Positions 44,109 to 51,923 of a stretch of 54,234 nucleotides of DNA are shown here, piece by piece. The notes under the pieces were generated by a model, which was given only the letters and a program-made list of their open reading frames with translations, was not told the DNA's origin and did no database searches. How positions within the stretch are numbered: the stretch's first letter is position 1; each line of letters opens with the position of its first letter. The DNA lies in assembly GCA_002729015.1 (NCBI GenBank), contig PBVO01000126.1:128622-182855 (forward strand). The letters run 5' to 3'. Made by a program: the position numbers and the translations under genes. Source of the stretch: Candidatus Poribacteria bacterium (GTDB lineage: Bacteria; Poribacteria; WGA-4E; UBA9662).

Positions 44109-44837
44109 ATGATGACGGAAGAAGAAAAATTTATTGTTGATTTAGAAGGCTACCTCATTATCAAGAATGTATTGACTACCGAAGAGGTAAGAGAGCTGAA
44201 TCAGCTAATTGATGAAAGCGACCGAATTGGACCTCCTAGCACATGGGGGCAACCATTCCAAAATCTGATTGATCACCCCAACATCATGCCATATTTACTG
44301 GAGATGATTGGTCCTTATGTGCGAATAGATCATGATTATGCTATTTTTATGTCTGGTAAAGAGAAACGCGGTGGCTTGCATGGTGGTGAAGACGGAGGTC
44401 GACCGGGCGGGCACGAAGGGGATCACTGGTACAAATATCGGGATGGTATTATCCGTAATGGACTTTGTGTCATGACTTTTAACTTGGCATCAGTCAGACC
44501 AGGAGACGGTGGTTTCGCATGTATACCGGGCAGTCATAAAAGTAACTTTACCACAAGTCTTCCTAAAGAAGTTCGAAGTTTTGAACGACGGCCACATTAT
44601 GTTTTACAACCGTCTATCGACGCAGGTGATGTGTTATTTTTCACTGAAGCTTTGATTCATGGTACCATGCCGTGGTCTGCCGATCATGAGCGTCGTTCTC
44701 TTCTTTATAAGTACAGTCCTGGGCATTCAGCTTGGTCTGGACACTATTACGACCTCAATCATTATGATAAATTAACGGACAGGCAAAAGTTGATGATGAT
44801 GCCACCATCGATTGGAAACCGATCAACAGTGAGTTAG
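44109..44837 (+). CDS. PhyH-like family protein 3 with atypical metal site
   Basis: The N-terminus (VDLEGYLIIKNVLTTEEVREL) and the beta-barrel segments RPGDGGFACIPGSHKSNF, AGDVLFFTEALIHGTMPW match PhyH-like proteins. The usual H-x-D is not visible: the corresponding region reads GGLHGGEDGGRPGGHEGDHW, offering H91, E94, H102 and D105. H184 is the likely distal ligand and R195-R196 the 2-oxoglutarate partner. 242 residues, probably cotranscribed with the preceding gene. It may bind iron with a different spacing or be inactive. Confidence 0.75.
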   Translation: MMTEEEKFIVDLEGYLIIKNVLTTEEVRELNQLIDESDRIGPPSTWGQPFQNLIDHPNIMPYLLEMIGPYVRIDHDYAIFMSGKEKRGGLHGGEDGGRPGGHEGDHWYKYRDGIIRNGLCVMTFNLASVRPGDGGFACIPGSHKSNFTTSLPKEVRSFERRPHYVLQPSIDAGDVLFFTEALIHGTMPWSADHERRSLLYKYSPGHSAWSGHYYDLNHYDKLTDRQKLMMMPPSIGNRSTVS

Positions 44838-44861
44838 ATTAGTACATGCTTAACGGCTGTC

Positions 44862-44890
44862 TTGAATCAAGTTGGGCCTTGTGCTATAAT
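44862..44890 (+). promoter_or_regulatory. Extended -10 promoter of the BMC shell gene
   Basis: TTGAAT (44862-44867), exactly 17 bp, perfect TATAAT (44885-44890) preceded by TGC. Start point near 44897 gives a 46-base leader. It separates the BMC gene from the oxygenases upstream. Confidence 0.7.
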
Positions 44891-44942
44891 CGGGGACGAA
44901 GTGTAAAAGGGTTAACTGGCTACAAGATGAGGTTGAAAACAA

Positions 44943-45269
44943 ATGTCTAAAGATGCACTGGGCATGATTGAGACCAAAGGTTTAGTGTGCGCTGTCGAAG
45001 CAGCAGATGCGATGTTGAAGGCGGCAAACGTATCCCTAGTCGGATATGAAAAAGTCGGGGGGGGGTTGGTTTCTATCATGGTACGTGGCGATGTTGGAGC
45101 TGTCAAAGCAGCAACCGATGCTGGTGCTGAGTCTGCAGCTAGAGTAGGAGAAGTTTTATCGGTACATGTCATACCTCGGCCCCACGGCGAGGTTGAAACT
45201 ATTCTTTCATCGCTCCTTCCACCAACTCCTAGCCGAACCCTAGACCTGTCATCTGTTCAAGAAAGTTAG
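44943..45269 (+). CDS. Bacterial microcompartment shell protein, BMC-H (single-domain hexamer type)
   Basis: Hexagonal shell tile of the PduA/EutM/CcmK family. The BMC domain covers residues 3-83: [33 protein letters not shown], then [19 protein letters not shown] and SVHVIPRPH, all highly conserved. The pore loop reads K37-V-G-G-G (39-41) where PduA/EutM commonly have I-G-S-G. The C-terminal tail of 25 residues is not conserved. GAGG lies 10 bases before the ATG. No vertex protein (BMC-P), trimer (BMC-T) or signature enzyme is adjacent; the neighbours are PhyH oxygenases and a convergent msrB (25-bp gap). Confidence 0.95.
   Translation: MSKDALGMIETKGLVCAVEAADAMLKAANVSLVGYEKVGGGLVSIMVRGDVGAVKAATDAGAESAARVGEVLSVHVIPRPHGEVETILSSLLPPTPSRTLDLSSVQES
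45057..45065 (+). repeat. Nine-G homopolymer in the BMC pore loop
   Basis: Nine consecutive G encode the three pore glycines as GGG GGG GGG. In an AT-rich genome this is an unusual codon choice and a potential slippage site; a one-base change would truncate or alter the protein after residue 41. Confidence 0.85.
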
Positions 45270-45294
45270 ACGGTGGGTGTAGTCTGTCAAGCTC

Positions 45295-45936
45295 CTAGCG
45301 TTTTTCGATACTGATTCGATTGGCAGTGCTATTCGTTTCTTCTTTTTCATCGCGCAACTCATTTTTTGTTTGGTCTTTATTGAATTTGATGGCGGTTCCG
45401 TTAATGCAGTAACGCAAGCCAGTCGGCCTTGGCCCGTCATTGAACACATGGCCAAGATGGCCGTCACAACGTTTGCACGTAACTTCCGTCCTGACCATAC
45501 CGTGGGTCAGGTCAATTTTCTCAGTGATTTTTCCTTCCGCTACAACATCGTAGAAACTTGGCCAACCGCAACCTGAATCATATTTAGTACTGGACAAAAA
45601 CAATTCGTTTCCGCACCCTGCACATTTGAACGTTCCGCTTCCCAAATTTTTCATTTCATTTGAAAATGGACGCTCTGTTCCTTTCTGCCGTAAAATCAGG
45701 TATTCCTCTGTTGTGAGTTTTTCTCTCCACTCTTGGTCAGTTAGAATCAACTTGCCATTCTCACTTTCTTTTGGTCCTATAGCATTCAAGTTATCTTGCT
45801 TTTGATGAATAGGAAGTTGTTCTTTTTTGACAGTTTTATCTTCAGATGTAACTGATAACTCGGGTGGTTGCTTCTGGCAAGAAGTGCAGATAATCATCCA
45901 AAAAGAGAAAACGAGCAAAATTAGTTGAATAGGCAT
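45295..45936 (-). CDS. msrB: Peptide methionine-R-sulfoxide reductase, exported
   Basis: Repairs R-methionine sulfoxide in proteins. The zinc site is CAGC (C105, C108) and CKRC (C154, C157). Catalytic C177 is in GLRYCINGTAIKF, and C123 in YDSGCGWPSF may be the resolving cysteine. SGCGWPSFYD, GMVRTEV and HLGHVFNDGP are family signatures. The first 20 residues form a signal peptide ending IICTSC, a possible lipobox, so it is likely a periplasmic or lipid-anchored enzyme with a 40-residue linker before the catalytic domain. 213 residues. No msrA is present nearby. Confidence 0.92.
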   Translation of the reverse strand: MPIQLILLVFSFWMIICTSCQKQPPELSVTSEDKTVKKEQLPIHQKQDNLNAIGPKESENGKLILTDQEWREKLTTEEYLILRQKGTERPFSNEMKNLGSGTFKCAGCGNELFLSSTKYDSGCGWPSFYDVVAEGKITEKIDLTHGMVRTEVTCKRCDGHLGHVFNDGPRPTGLRYCINGTAIKFNKDQTKNELRDEKEETNSTANRISIEKR

Positions 45937-46013
45937 TGCTAAATCTCAATCATTGTTTTTACAATATGTTTAATTATTTATTTTTGCAGTACAAATAGGG
46001 CTGTGTCTAAACG

Positions 46014-46739
46014 ATGCAATTTCAATCTCCAGAATGGCACGACCAGTTGACATCAACTAACACTGTACTATGTGATCGTTTCTTACAGGATAACTCCTTA
46101 CCAGATGGATTTATCTTGGCCACGCATCATCAAACGTCTGGTAGAGGTCGACTTGGCCGAAGCTGGCAGACATCGGATAGTAAAAATTTGACTTTTTCGT
46201 TTTTATTGAAGTCAATTAATAATTTCCACCAGATCACAGCATTGCCGATGGCAGTCGCTATTTCCGTTGCCTCTGCTTTAGAGTACCACGGTTTGAATGT
46301 TCAGACAAAGTGGCCTAATGACTTATTAATTAGAAAACGGAAAGTTTGCGGTATCCTGGCCGAGCGACCACATCCATCTTCGATTGTGGTCGGCGTGGGG
46401 GTGAATATTAATATGACACTAAAGGAAGCAAACTCAATTGACCAACCCGCCACCTCATTTTTTATTGAAACTGGCCGCAAGCTATCCGTCCAAGCTTTTT
46501 TGGAGCAGCTACTTCCAATACTAGGTGATTGGATCCGAAAATGGCGAATAGATGGATTCTCAGCACTCCATGCAGCCTGGCTAGATCGTTGTTTCAACTT
46601 AGGACAACAGATTGAAATCGGAGACGGAAGCGACCGGAAAATTGGGATTTTAACCGGTTTTGGTTCTGCAGGACAGTTGAAACTCTTGGAAGACAATGGT
46701 CAGCAAGTCGAAATTTGGGCCGGAGACCTCAGAATCTAA
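46014..46739 (+). CDS. birA: Biotin-[acetyl-CoA-carboxylase] ligase
   Basis: Attaches biotin to carrier-protein lysines via biotinyl-AMP. SGRGRLGRSW (the adenylate loop, GRGRLGR at 43-49), TKWPNDLLI (99-106), KVCGILAE with K110, and VGVGVNIN are all present. It lacks the N-terminal DNA-binding domain of E. coli BirA, so it is a class I ligase without repressor function. 241 residues. It ends 4 bases from the convergent oadA, whose product has a biotin-carrier domain that it would modify. Confidence 0.93.
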   Translation: MQFQSPEWHDQLTSTNTVLCDRFLQDNSLPDGFILATHHQTSGRGRLGRSWQTSDSKNLTFSFLLKSINNFHQITALPMAVAISVASALEYHGLNVQTKWPNDLLIRKRKVCGILAERPHPSSIVVGVGVNINMTLKEANSIDQPATSFFIETGRKLSVQAFLEQLLPILGDWIRKWRIDGFSALHAAWLDRCFNLGQQIEIGDGSDRKIGILTGFGSAGQLKLLEDNGQQVEIWAGDLRI

Positions 46740-46743
46740 ACTG

Positions 46744-48552
46744 CTAAGAGATCAATGCTAACGTGTCTCCTGCTGCTACCTGATCACCTGGGGACACCGA
46801 AAATTCGGCTAATTTTCCACTTGTAGTAGCGGAAATTGGCATTTCCATCTTCATTGCTTCCAGTACCAGAATGCCATCTCCTTCTGAAACAGTTGCACCC
46901 GGGTCCACCAATAGACGAATAACCTTACCAGGCATCTCGGCGGATACCACAGTTGCTTGTTTGTCTACAGCCTCGTTTTGCGACGTTCCATCGCTATTTC
47001 TACTAGCACCTAACTCTACTTGGAATGTCTTTCCATTTACGACCGCAGTAGTTCCATCAATTGAAACAGAATAATTTTGACCATTGACTTTAAGATTATA
47101 GTTGGCTGGCCCATCAGTTGACGTGGGAGGAGTGGGCTCGTCGGTCTTCTCGACCTTACGCACTCCAATTTCAGCTTCCCCTTGTAAAAAGGCTAGTCCC
47201 TTATCCGTACAAGTTGCGACTATAAAAATATTTTCGTCAGTCGGTTCAAGCCCATGCTCTTCGAGCTGTTGCCTAGCTGCTGCTATACCTTTTGTGGGGT
47301 CAGCATCGTTCCGTTCTAATGGAGATTGACTGGTTGGCTCAAGTGATAATTGATCTGACGCAATCTTAACAATCTCTGGGTCCGGAGGAACTGGAGTTTT
47401 GCCAAAATAACCCAAAACCATTCGACCATAAGTATCTGCAATTCGCTCCCATGGACCGAACATCACATTATTGAACGATTGCTGAAAATAGAATTGCGAA
47501 ACAGGTGTTACCGAAGTCCCATAGCCACCTCGTTCAACTACTTCCCGCATTGCTTTGATCATGTCAGGATATTTGTCCATGATGCCATTATCTCGCAACA
47601 TTTGTGTGTTTGCCGTTAAAGCTCCACCCGGCATGGGGCTCCAAGGAATCATAGGTTCAACGGCCACCGCTTCTGGCGGTAGAAAATAATCTGCCATGCA
47701 CTCTTTGAACACTTCTTCAGCTTCCCTCACCTTATCAATATCAATACCAAGATCAAAATTTGAACCTCGCAAAGCATGCCACATAACCAACAAATCAGGT
47801 TGACAGGTTCCTCCAGAACAAGGTGCTAAAGACAAATCAATAGCATCAGCTCCCGCTTCGAGGGCGGCTAAATTAGCGGCTACGCCAATACCCGCGGTTT
47901 CATGCGTATGAAAGTGGATGAACGTGCCTTCGGGCAACATTTTTCTGGCCCTTTTGATTGTTTCACCAACTTTAGATGGAACCGCTGTTCCCGAGGCATC
48001 CTTGAAACATACTGAATCGTACGGAATCCCCGCATCTAAAATCTGACGCAAGGTTTGTTCATAAAAATCAGCATCATGTGCCCCCTCACATCCCGGTGGT
48101 AATTCCATCAAAGTTACACAGACTTGGTGCTCGAGACCAGCATCTACAATGCATTGACCAGAGTAAATTAGGTTGTTGACGTCGTTGAGCGCATCAAAAT
48201 TACGAATGGTTGTGATACCGTGCTTTTTAAAGAGGTCAGCGTGCAGTTTGATTATCTCACTCGGCTGTGACTCCAAACCAACTACGTTAACTCCTCTGGC
48301 GAGAGTTTGTAGATTAGCATCTGGCCCAGTGGTAGAGCGAAATGCGTCCATCATGGCAAAGGCGTCTTCGTTACAATAAAAGTAAAGAGATTGGAACCTA
48401 GCACCACCACCTGCTTCAAAATAATCAATACCAGCATCACAGGCGGCCTCGACTGCTGGTAAAAAATCTTGGGTGAAGACACGCGCCCCATATACGGATT
48501 GAAATCCGTCCCGAAAGGCTGTGCACATAAAACGAACTTTTTTCTTACTCAC
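46744..48552 (-). CDS. oadA: Oxaloacetate decarboxylase alpha subunit (carboxyltransferase plus biotin carrier)
   Basis: Cytoplasmic subunit that moves CO2 from oxaloacetate (or a related acid) to biotin. The carboxyltransferase barrel has the metal ligands D (FRDGFQS), the carbamylated-Lys segment VCFKDASG, and HFHTHETAG. The opening is CTAFRDGFQSVYGAR where DTTLRDGHQSLWATR is typical, a divergent version. After a Pro/Thr-rich hinge (DEPTPPTSTDGP) comes the biotinyl domain with K568 in LEAMKMEM. The start is GTG with AGGAC upstream. 602 residues. Last gene of the oadGBA set. Substrate specificity could also be methylmalonyl-CoA or pyruvate-type. Confidence 0.9.
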   Translation of the reverse strand: MSKKKVRFMCTAFRDGFQSVYGARVFTQDFLPAVEAACDAGIDYFEAGGGARFQSLYFYCNEDAFAMMDAFRSTTGPDANLQTLARGVNVVGLESQPSEIIKLHADLFKKHGITTIRNFDALNDVNNLIYSGQCIVDAGLEHQVCVTLMELPPGCEGAHDADFYEQTLRQILDAGIPYDSVCFKDASGTAVPSKVGETIKRARKMLPEGTFIHFHTHETAGIGVAANLAALEAGADAIDLSLAPCSGGTCQPDLLVMWHALRGSNFDLGIDIDKVREAEEVFKECMADYFLPPEAVAVEPMIPWSPMPGGALTANTQMLRDNGIMDKYPDMIKAMREVVERGGYGTSVTPVSQFYFQQSFNNVMFGPWERIADTYGRMVLGYFGKTPVPPDPEIVKIASDQLSLEPTSQSPLERNDADPTKGIAAARQQLEEHGLEPTDENIFIVATCTDKGLAFLQGEAEIGVRKVEKTDEPTPPTSTDGPANYNLKVNGQNYSVSIDGTTAVVNGKTFQVELGASRNSDGTSQNEAVDKQATVVSAEMPGKVIRLLVDPGATVSEGDGILVLEAMKMEMPISATTSGKLAEFSVSPGDQVAAGDTLALIS

Positions 48553-48576
48553 TTTATCAGTCCTGTTTTGATTAAT

Positions 48577-49686
48577 CTATGTTACCAATTTTGACCAGAG
48601 AAACCCTGCGGCTACAGCTGAGCCTATTACCCCAGAAACATTGGGTGCCATAGCATGCATCAGAAGAAAGTTTTGTGGATCTTCTTTCTGTCCAACCTGT
48701 TGAACTACACGAGCTGAATCAGGAACAGCTGATACACCCGCTGCTCCTATTAGAGGATTAATTTTATCTTTCAGAAATAGATTCATAATTTTAGCAGCTA
48801 ACACCCCACAAGCAGTAGCAACCGCAAAAGATAACGCACCTAAGAAGAAAATTAGCAATGACTGTTTTGTCAAAAAGGTTTGGGCTTGTGTTGAACAGCC
48901 AACTGAAAATCCAAGAAGAATAGTCACGATATCAATCATCGAGGTTCGAGCAGTTTCAGCCAGACGTTCGGTTACTCCACTCTCCTTAAGCAGGTTACCA
49001 AAGAACAACATTCCAATTAGGACTACTGCACTAGGAGCGATCATAGTACAGATCAAAAAAGCGACTATTGGGAAGATGATTTTTTCTCTTTGAGAGACTT
49101 CGCGTGGTGGCTTCATGCGGATTAGCCGCTCATCTCGAGTTGTCAGCAGTCTCATCACTGGTGGCTGAATCACTGGGACTAAGGCCATATAAGAGTAAGC
49201 AGCGATAGCAATTGCACCTAGAAGATGAGGAGCTAGTTTAGAAGACAGAAAAATAGCCGTTGGGCCGTCAGCCCCCCCGATTATACCAATGGCCCCAGAT
49301 TCCATCGGCGTAAATCCCAGATAAAGTGAACCTATAAAAGTTAGGAAAATACCCAATTGTGCAGCAGCTCCCAGTAATACCAACCTAGGGTTAGACAACA
49401 TCGTTGAAAAGTCAGTCATAGAACCAATGCCGAGAAAAATGAGCGGTGGAAATACGCCCTGACTAACCCCAAAGTATATGTAATTTAGAACACTACCTGA
49501 ATCGTAGACACCCATCCCTGAAGGAATGTTACCAACTACTACACCAAAACCAATGGGTAGCAACAGGAGTGGCTCATAGTCTCTTCTAATAGCCAAAAAA
49601 ACGAAAATTATACCAACAAGAATCATAACTAGATTCCCGATGGACAATTTAGCTGTGGTTGTTAGGAACTCCGAAAGAATTGTCAT
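48577..49686 (-). CDS. oadB: Na+-translocating decarboxylase beta subunit
   Basis: Membrane subunit that decarboxylates carboxybiotin and pumps Na+. The family's sodium-site signatures are visible: PPLIFLGIGSMTDFSTML, GAIGIIGGADGPTAIFLSSKLAP (the conserved GGADGPT), and GLFGAAGVSAVPDSAR-like ...GAAGVSAVPDSARVVQ followed by FLLMHAMAPNVSGVIGSA. About ten membrane helices. 369 residues, full length. Starts inside an ATGA shared with oadG and precedes oadA by 24 bp. Confidence 0.95.
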   Translation of the reverse strand: MTILSEFLTTTAKLSIGNLVMILVGIIFVFLAIRRDYEPLLLLPIGFGVVVGNIPSGMGVYDSGSVLNYIYFGVSQGVFPPLIFLGIGSMTDFSTMLSNPRLVLLGAAAQLGIFLTFIGSLYLGFTPMESGAIGIIGGADGPTAIFLSSKLAPHLLGAIAIAAYSYMALVPVIQPPVMRLLTTRDERLIRMKPPREVSQREKIIFPIVAFLICTMIAPSAVVLIGMLFFGNLLKESGVTERLAETARTSMIDIVTILLGFSVGCSTQAQTFLTKQSLLIFFLGALSFAVATACGVLAAKIMNLFLKDKINPLIGAAGVSAVPDSARVVQQVGQKEDPQNFLLMHAMAPNVSGVIGSAVAAGFLWSKLVT

Positions 49687-49976
49687 TTTTTTTGCCGAAT
49701 ATGAAGAATATAGCCAACAGCCGCAGCAATTTCGTTTGCAGCGTCCTCACTAGACGTTGGAGTTGGCTTGTTAGAATGAGATTGAACACTAGTTGAGTGT
49801 GTATGATGGACGACGGGAGGCAAGAAACGGTTAAGAGTGGGAAGGAGTCGAGGTAAAAGAGCGATGAAGGCACTAACAACCGTCAGTGCAACAAAGACGA
49901 TAGTCATGCCTGAAAGGGCGGTTTCCCACCCCTGACCTTCCGCTATCTGTTGGAAATCAAAATTAATATCGTTCAT
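49683..49976 (-). CDS. oadG: Na+-translocating decarboxylase gamma subunit
   Basis: Small anchoring subunit: one helix (GMTIVFVALTVVSAFIALLPRLL) and a hydrophilic His-rich tail (VVHHTHSTSVQSHSN) as in other OadG proteins, in which histidines bind zinc. 97 residues. The ATG is preceded by no clear ribosome site; TGA-TAAAAT lies just 7 bases upstream, so a leaderless or near-leaderless mRNA is possible. Ends with ATGA overlapping oadB. Confidence 0.88.
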   Translation of the reverse strand: MNDINFDFQQIAEGQGWETALSGMTIVFVALTVVSAFIALLPRLLPTLNRFLPPVVHHTHSTSVQSHSNKPTPTSSEDAANEIAAAVGYILHIRQKK

Positions 49977-50088
49977 TTTACTTATTTTATCATAAGCTTT
50001 GCCATTTTCGCAGTCAGAAAGTTGGCATGATTGGCTTAACTACACAAAGAAAAAAAACAACTCGTCTCATTACTTCATTTTCCAAGAC

Positions 50089-50508
50089 TCATGAAAATTC
50101 ACTTTGGCCAATAGCCTGTTTAATTTGTTCAGGCTGGACCAAGATACGAGACCAATCTGAAAGTATTACTGATATACTTTTGTTATCTTCTATATTATTC
50201 CATACCATTTCTTCCAACTCTGATGAAATAAGGGGATGGCGAAAGTATGCTTGAAACCAAATGCTAAATTGTTTGATTCTTTCGGTGTACTTTGTGAAAG
50301 CCCAGAAACGAATTTGGCAAAAGTCGAGCCCTTCCTCAATTCTAACAAGGTCAAGGGTAACGATGCTTGGAAACCTAGCCAGCGTACGGATCGATTGGTT
50401 CAGTAGATTGCGGTCATCTAGATAAGTAATTTCCGGTAGGATGTCGAAATGGACTTGGTATTGATGAGCATGAATTGATGTTTCGTCTTTATTTGGAACT
50501 GTTAGCAT
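50089..50508 (-). CDS. Unknown protein coupled to the TrpD-like gene
   Basis: 139 residues, soluble, mixed alpha/beta, with a central FCQIRFWAFTKYTERIKQF segment rich in aromatics and an N-terminal HAHQYQVHFDILPEI. No family recognised and no signal or membrane segment. Its ATG overlaps the end of the TrpD-like gene by seven bases, so its translation is probably coupled to it and the two may work together. It lies 112 bp upstream of oadG. Confidence 0.65.
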   Translation of the reverse strand: MLTVPNKDETSIHAHQYQVHFDILPEITYLDDRNLLNQSIRTLARFPSIVTLDLVRIEEGLDFCQIRFWAFTKYTERIKQFSIWFQAYFRHPLISSELEEMVWNNIEDNKSISVILSDWSRILVQPEQIKQAIGQSEFS

Positions 50509-51923
50509 TGGTCTAGGTATCGGTTGAGGCGTCGGAGCGCTTCACCGTTATCAATCACAATTTTGGCTTCTTTAATCGATTTTTGAGGGGTTGAGTATAC
50601 CCCCAACAGATAGTTGATTATACCCGTATTCAAAATGAGTCGGTCGTAAATTTCACCCTTTTGGCCACTCAAGGCTGCAATGCCTGCTTCAGCAAAAGCT
50701 TCTGCTGTCACCTGGACAGACCGGGGGTTTGTTCGATAGTGAAACCCATAGTCAGCCGGATTGATATCCATTGAGAAATCGATGCGCTTTCCTCTTATGT
50801 AACGAAAACCTTCGGAGTGATTAATGGAGTTTCGCTCCGACGTAGATGATTTTGAAATGCGCATTGCATACTGACATGAGCCTTCCTCTCCCTTAATTGC
50901 CAAGGCAGCTGTTACTCCTCTCTCTTCTGCTAGCTGTAACAATTTTTTTTCATAACCACTATGATAATAGCCAATTACCATGGAGTTAGAACGTTTCGCC
51001 GAAAATAGACGCTGTATTTTTTCGGTGGCTGACCAAGGAGGCCGTTTTTTGATTTCAGATCGTAAGTATCTCAGGTGATACGCTTTGGGTGCATATTCTC
51101 TCTGACTAACATAAGCGAAGCCAATGGACGGGTCTTCTAAGAGATGTTTTGCCTGACTTAACGTATGATTAGTTTTCCCACCTAATGTGTTTAAAATTTG
51201 TTCTTCAGTTATTCCATTTTTGGGTGGCATAAAATCAACGCCGTGTAGAACCGTTTGCTGGCCTAGTGCAGATCGAACAGCTGCTACAAAAAGAGCAGGG
51301 CGAAAGTGCCGGGTAGCTCCATCAAAAGGCAGCCCGAAATGAGTTAAGTCTGTGAGATTAACTGTTTGGATTTTTTCTTCGTGATACACCGAATCCAGAT
51401 AAGCAGCCATTTCGTCGGAAGATTCGAGATTCATACGCTGTCCAATAATTACCGCAGCTTTTAACGCTGGATGTACATTATCAGACAAAACCGATTGACA
51501 GGTATTAAAAGCTCTATTGTAAGGTAAATGGTGGCCAGCCAAAATGTATTTCAGAGATTCAACCACAATAGCTGTAGCTGAATCAAGTGTATGTATCCCT
51601 CTGTTTGGATTCAGCAAGAATTGTAGCTCAGCGGGCGCACATTGATCAAATTCTGGTTCAAATTTGGCCATTGCTTCTTCTTCAGGCACAGACCAGCGTG
51701 TTTCGAGCGGAAAATGTCGGCGTATTGTCATTGCGGCACAAAATGCTCCCATTTGTGCCATAGTTGCTCGCTCTGGCAAAGGTAGATGTCCTTTCAGCGA
51801 CTGCAAAATGATATCTAGGACCAACGAAGGCTGCAGCAAATCGTTTGCCTTTAGGCCCAGTGGACGACTTAAATGTGGGCCAGTACAAACCCTAGCCTGT
51901 GCTTCTAGTAGTATCTGATTCAC
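50502..51923 (-). CDS. Anthranilate phosphoribosyltransferase-like protein (TrpD-like, non-canonical)
   Basis: Related to TrpD/nucleoside phosphorylase-type glycosyltransferases. It carries the segments GLPFDGATRHFRPAL, TVLHGVDFMPPKNGIT, GFAYVSQREYAPKAY, KKRPPWSATEK and AIKGEEGSCQY, which follow a TrpD-like family I know from cyanobacteria. The GTGGD anthranilate-binding loop and KHGNR element of real TrpD are missing, so it is unlikely to make phosphoribosylanthranilate. 473 residues, longer than TrpD (about 340), with an extra N-terminal helical part. GTG start. Followed by the unknown 139-residue gene. Confidence 0.72.
   Translation of the reverse strand: MNQILLEAQARVCTGPHLSRPLGLKANDLLQPSLVLDIILQSLKGHLPLPERATMAQMGAFCAAMTIRRHFPLETRWSVPEEEAMAKFEPEFDQCAPAELQFLLNPNRGIHTLDSATAIVVESLKYILAGHHLPYNRAFNTCQSVLSDNVHPALKAAVIIGQRMNLESSDEMAAYLDSVYHEEKIQTVNLTDLTHFGLPFDGATRHFRPALFVAAVRSALGQQTVLHGVDFMPPKNGITEEQILNTLGGKTNHTLSQAKHLLEDPSIGFAYVSQREYAPKAYHLRYLRSEIKKRPPWSATEKIQRLFSAKRSNSMVIGYYHSGYEKKLLQLAEERGVTAALAIKGEEGSCQYAMRISKSSTSERNSINHSEGFRYIRGKRIDFSMDINPADYGFHYRTNPRSVQVTAEAFAEAGIAALSGQKGEIYDRLILNTGIINYLLGVYSTPQKSIKEAKIVIDNGEALRRLNRYLDQC

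Noticed and set aside
46301..46696. 131-codon minus-strand ORF
   Set aside because: Shadow of birA; Ser/Pro-rich composition from the antisense frame.
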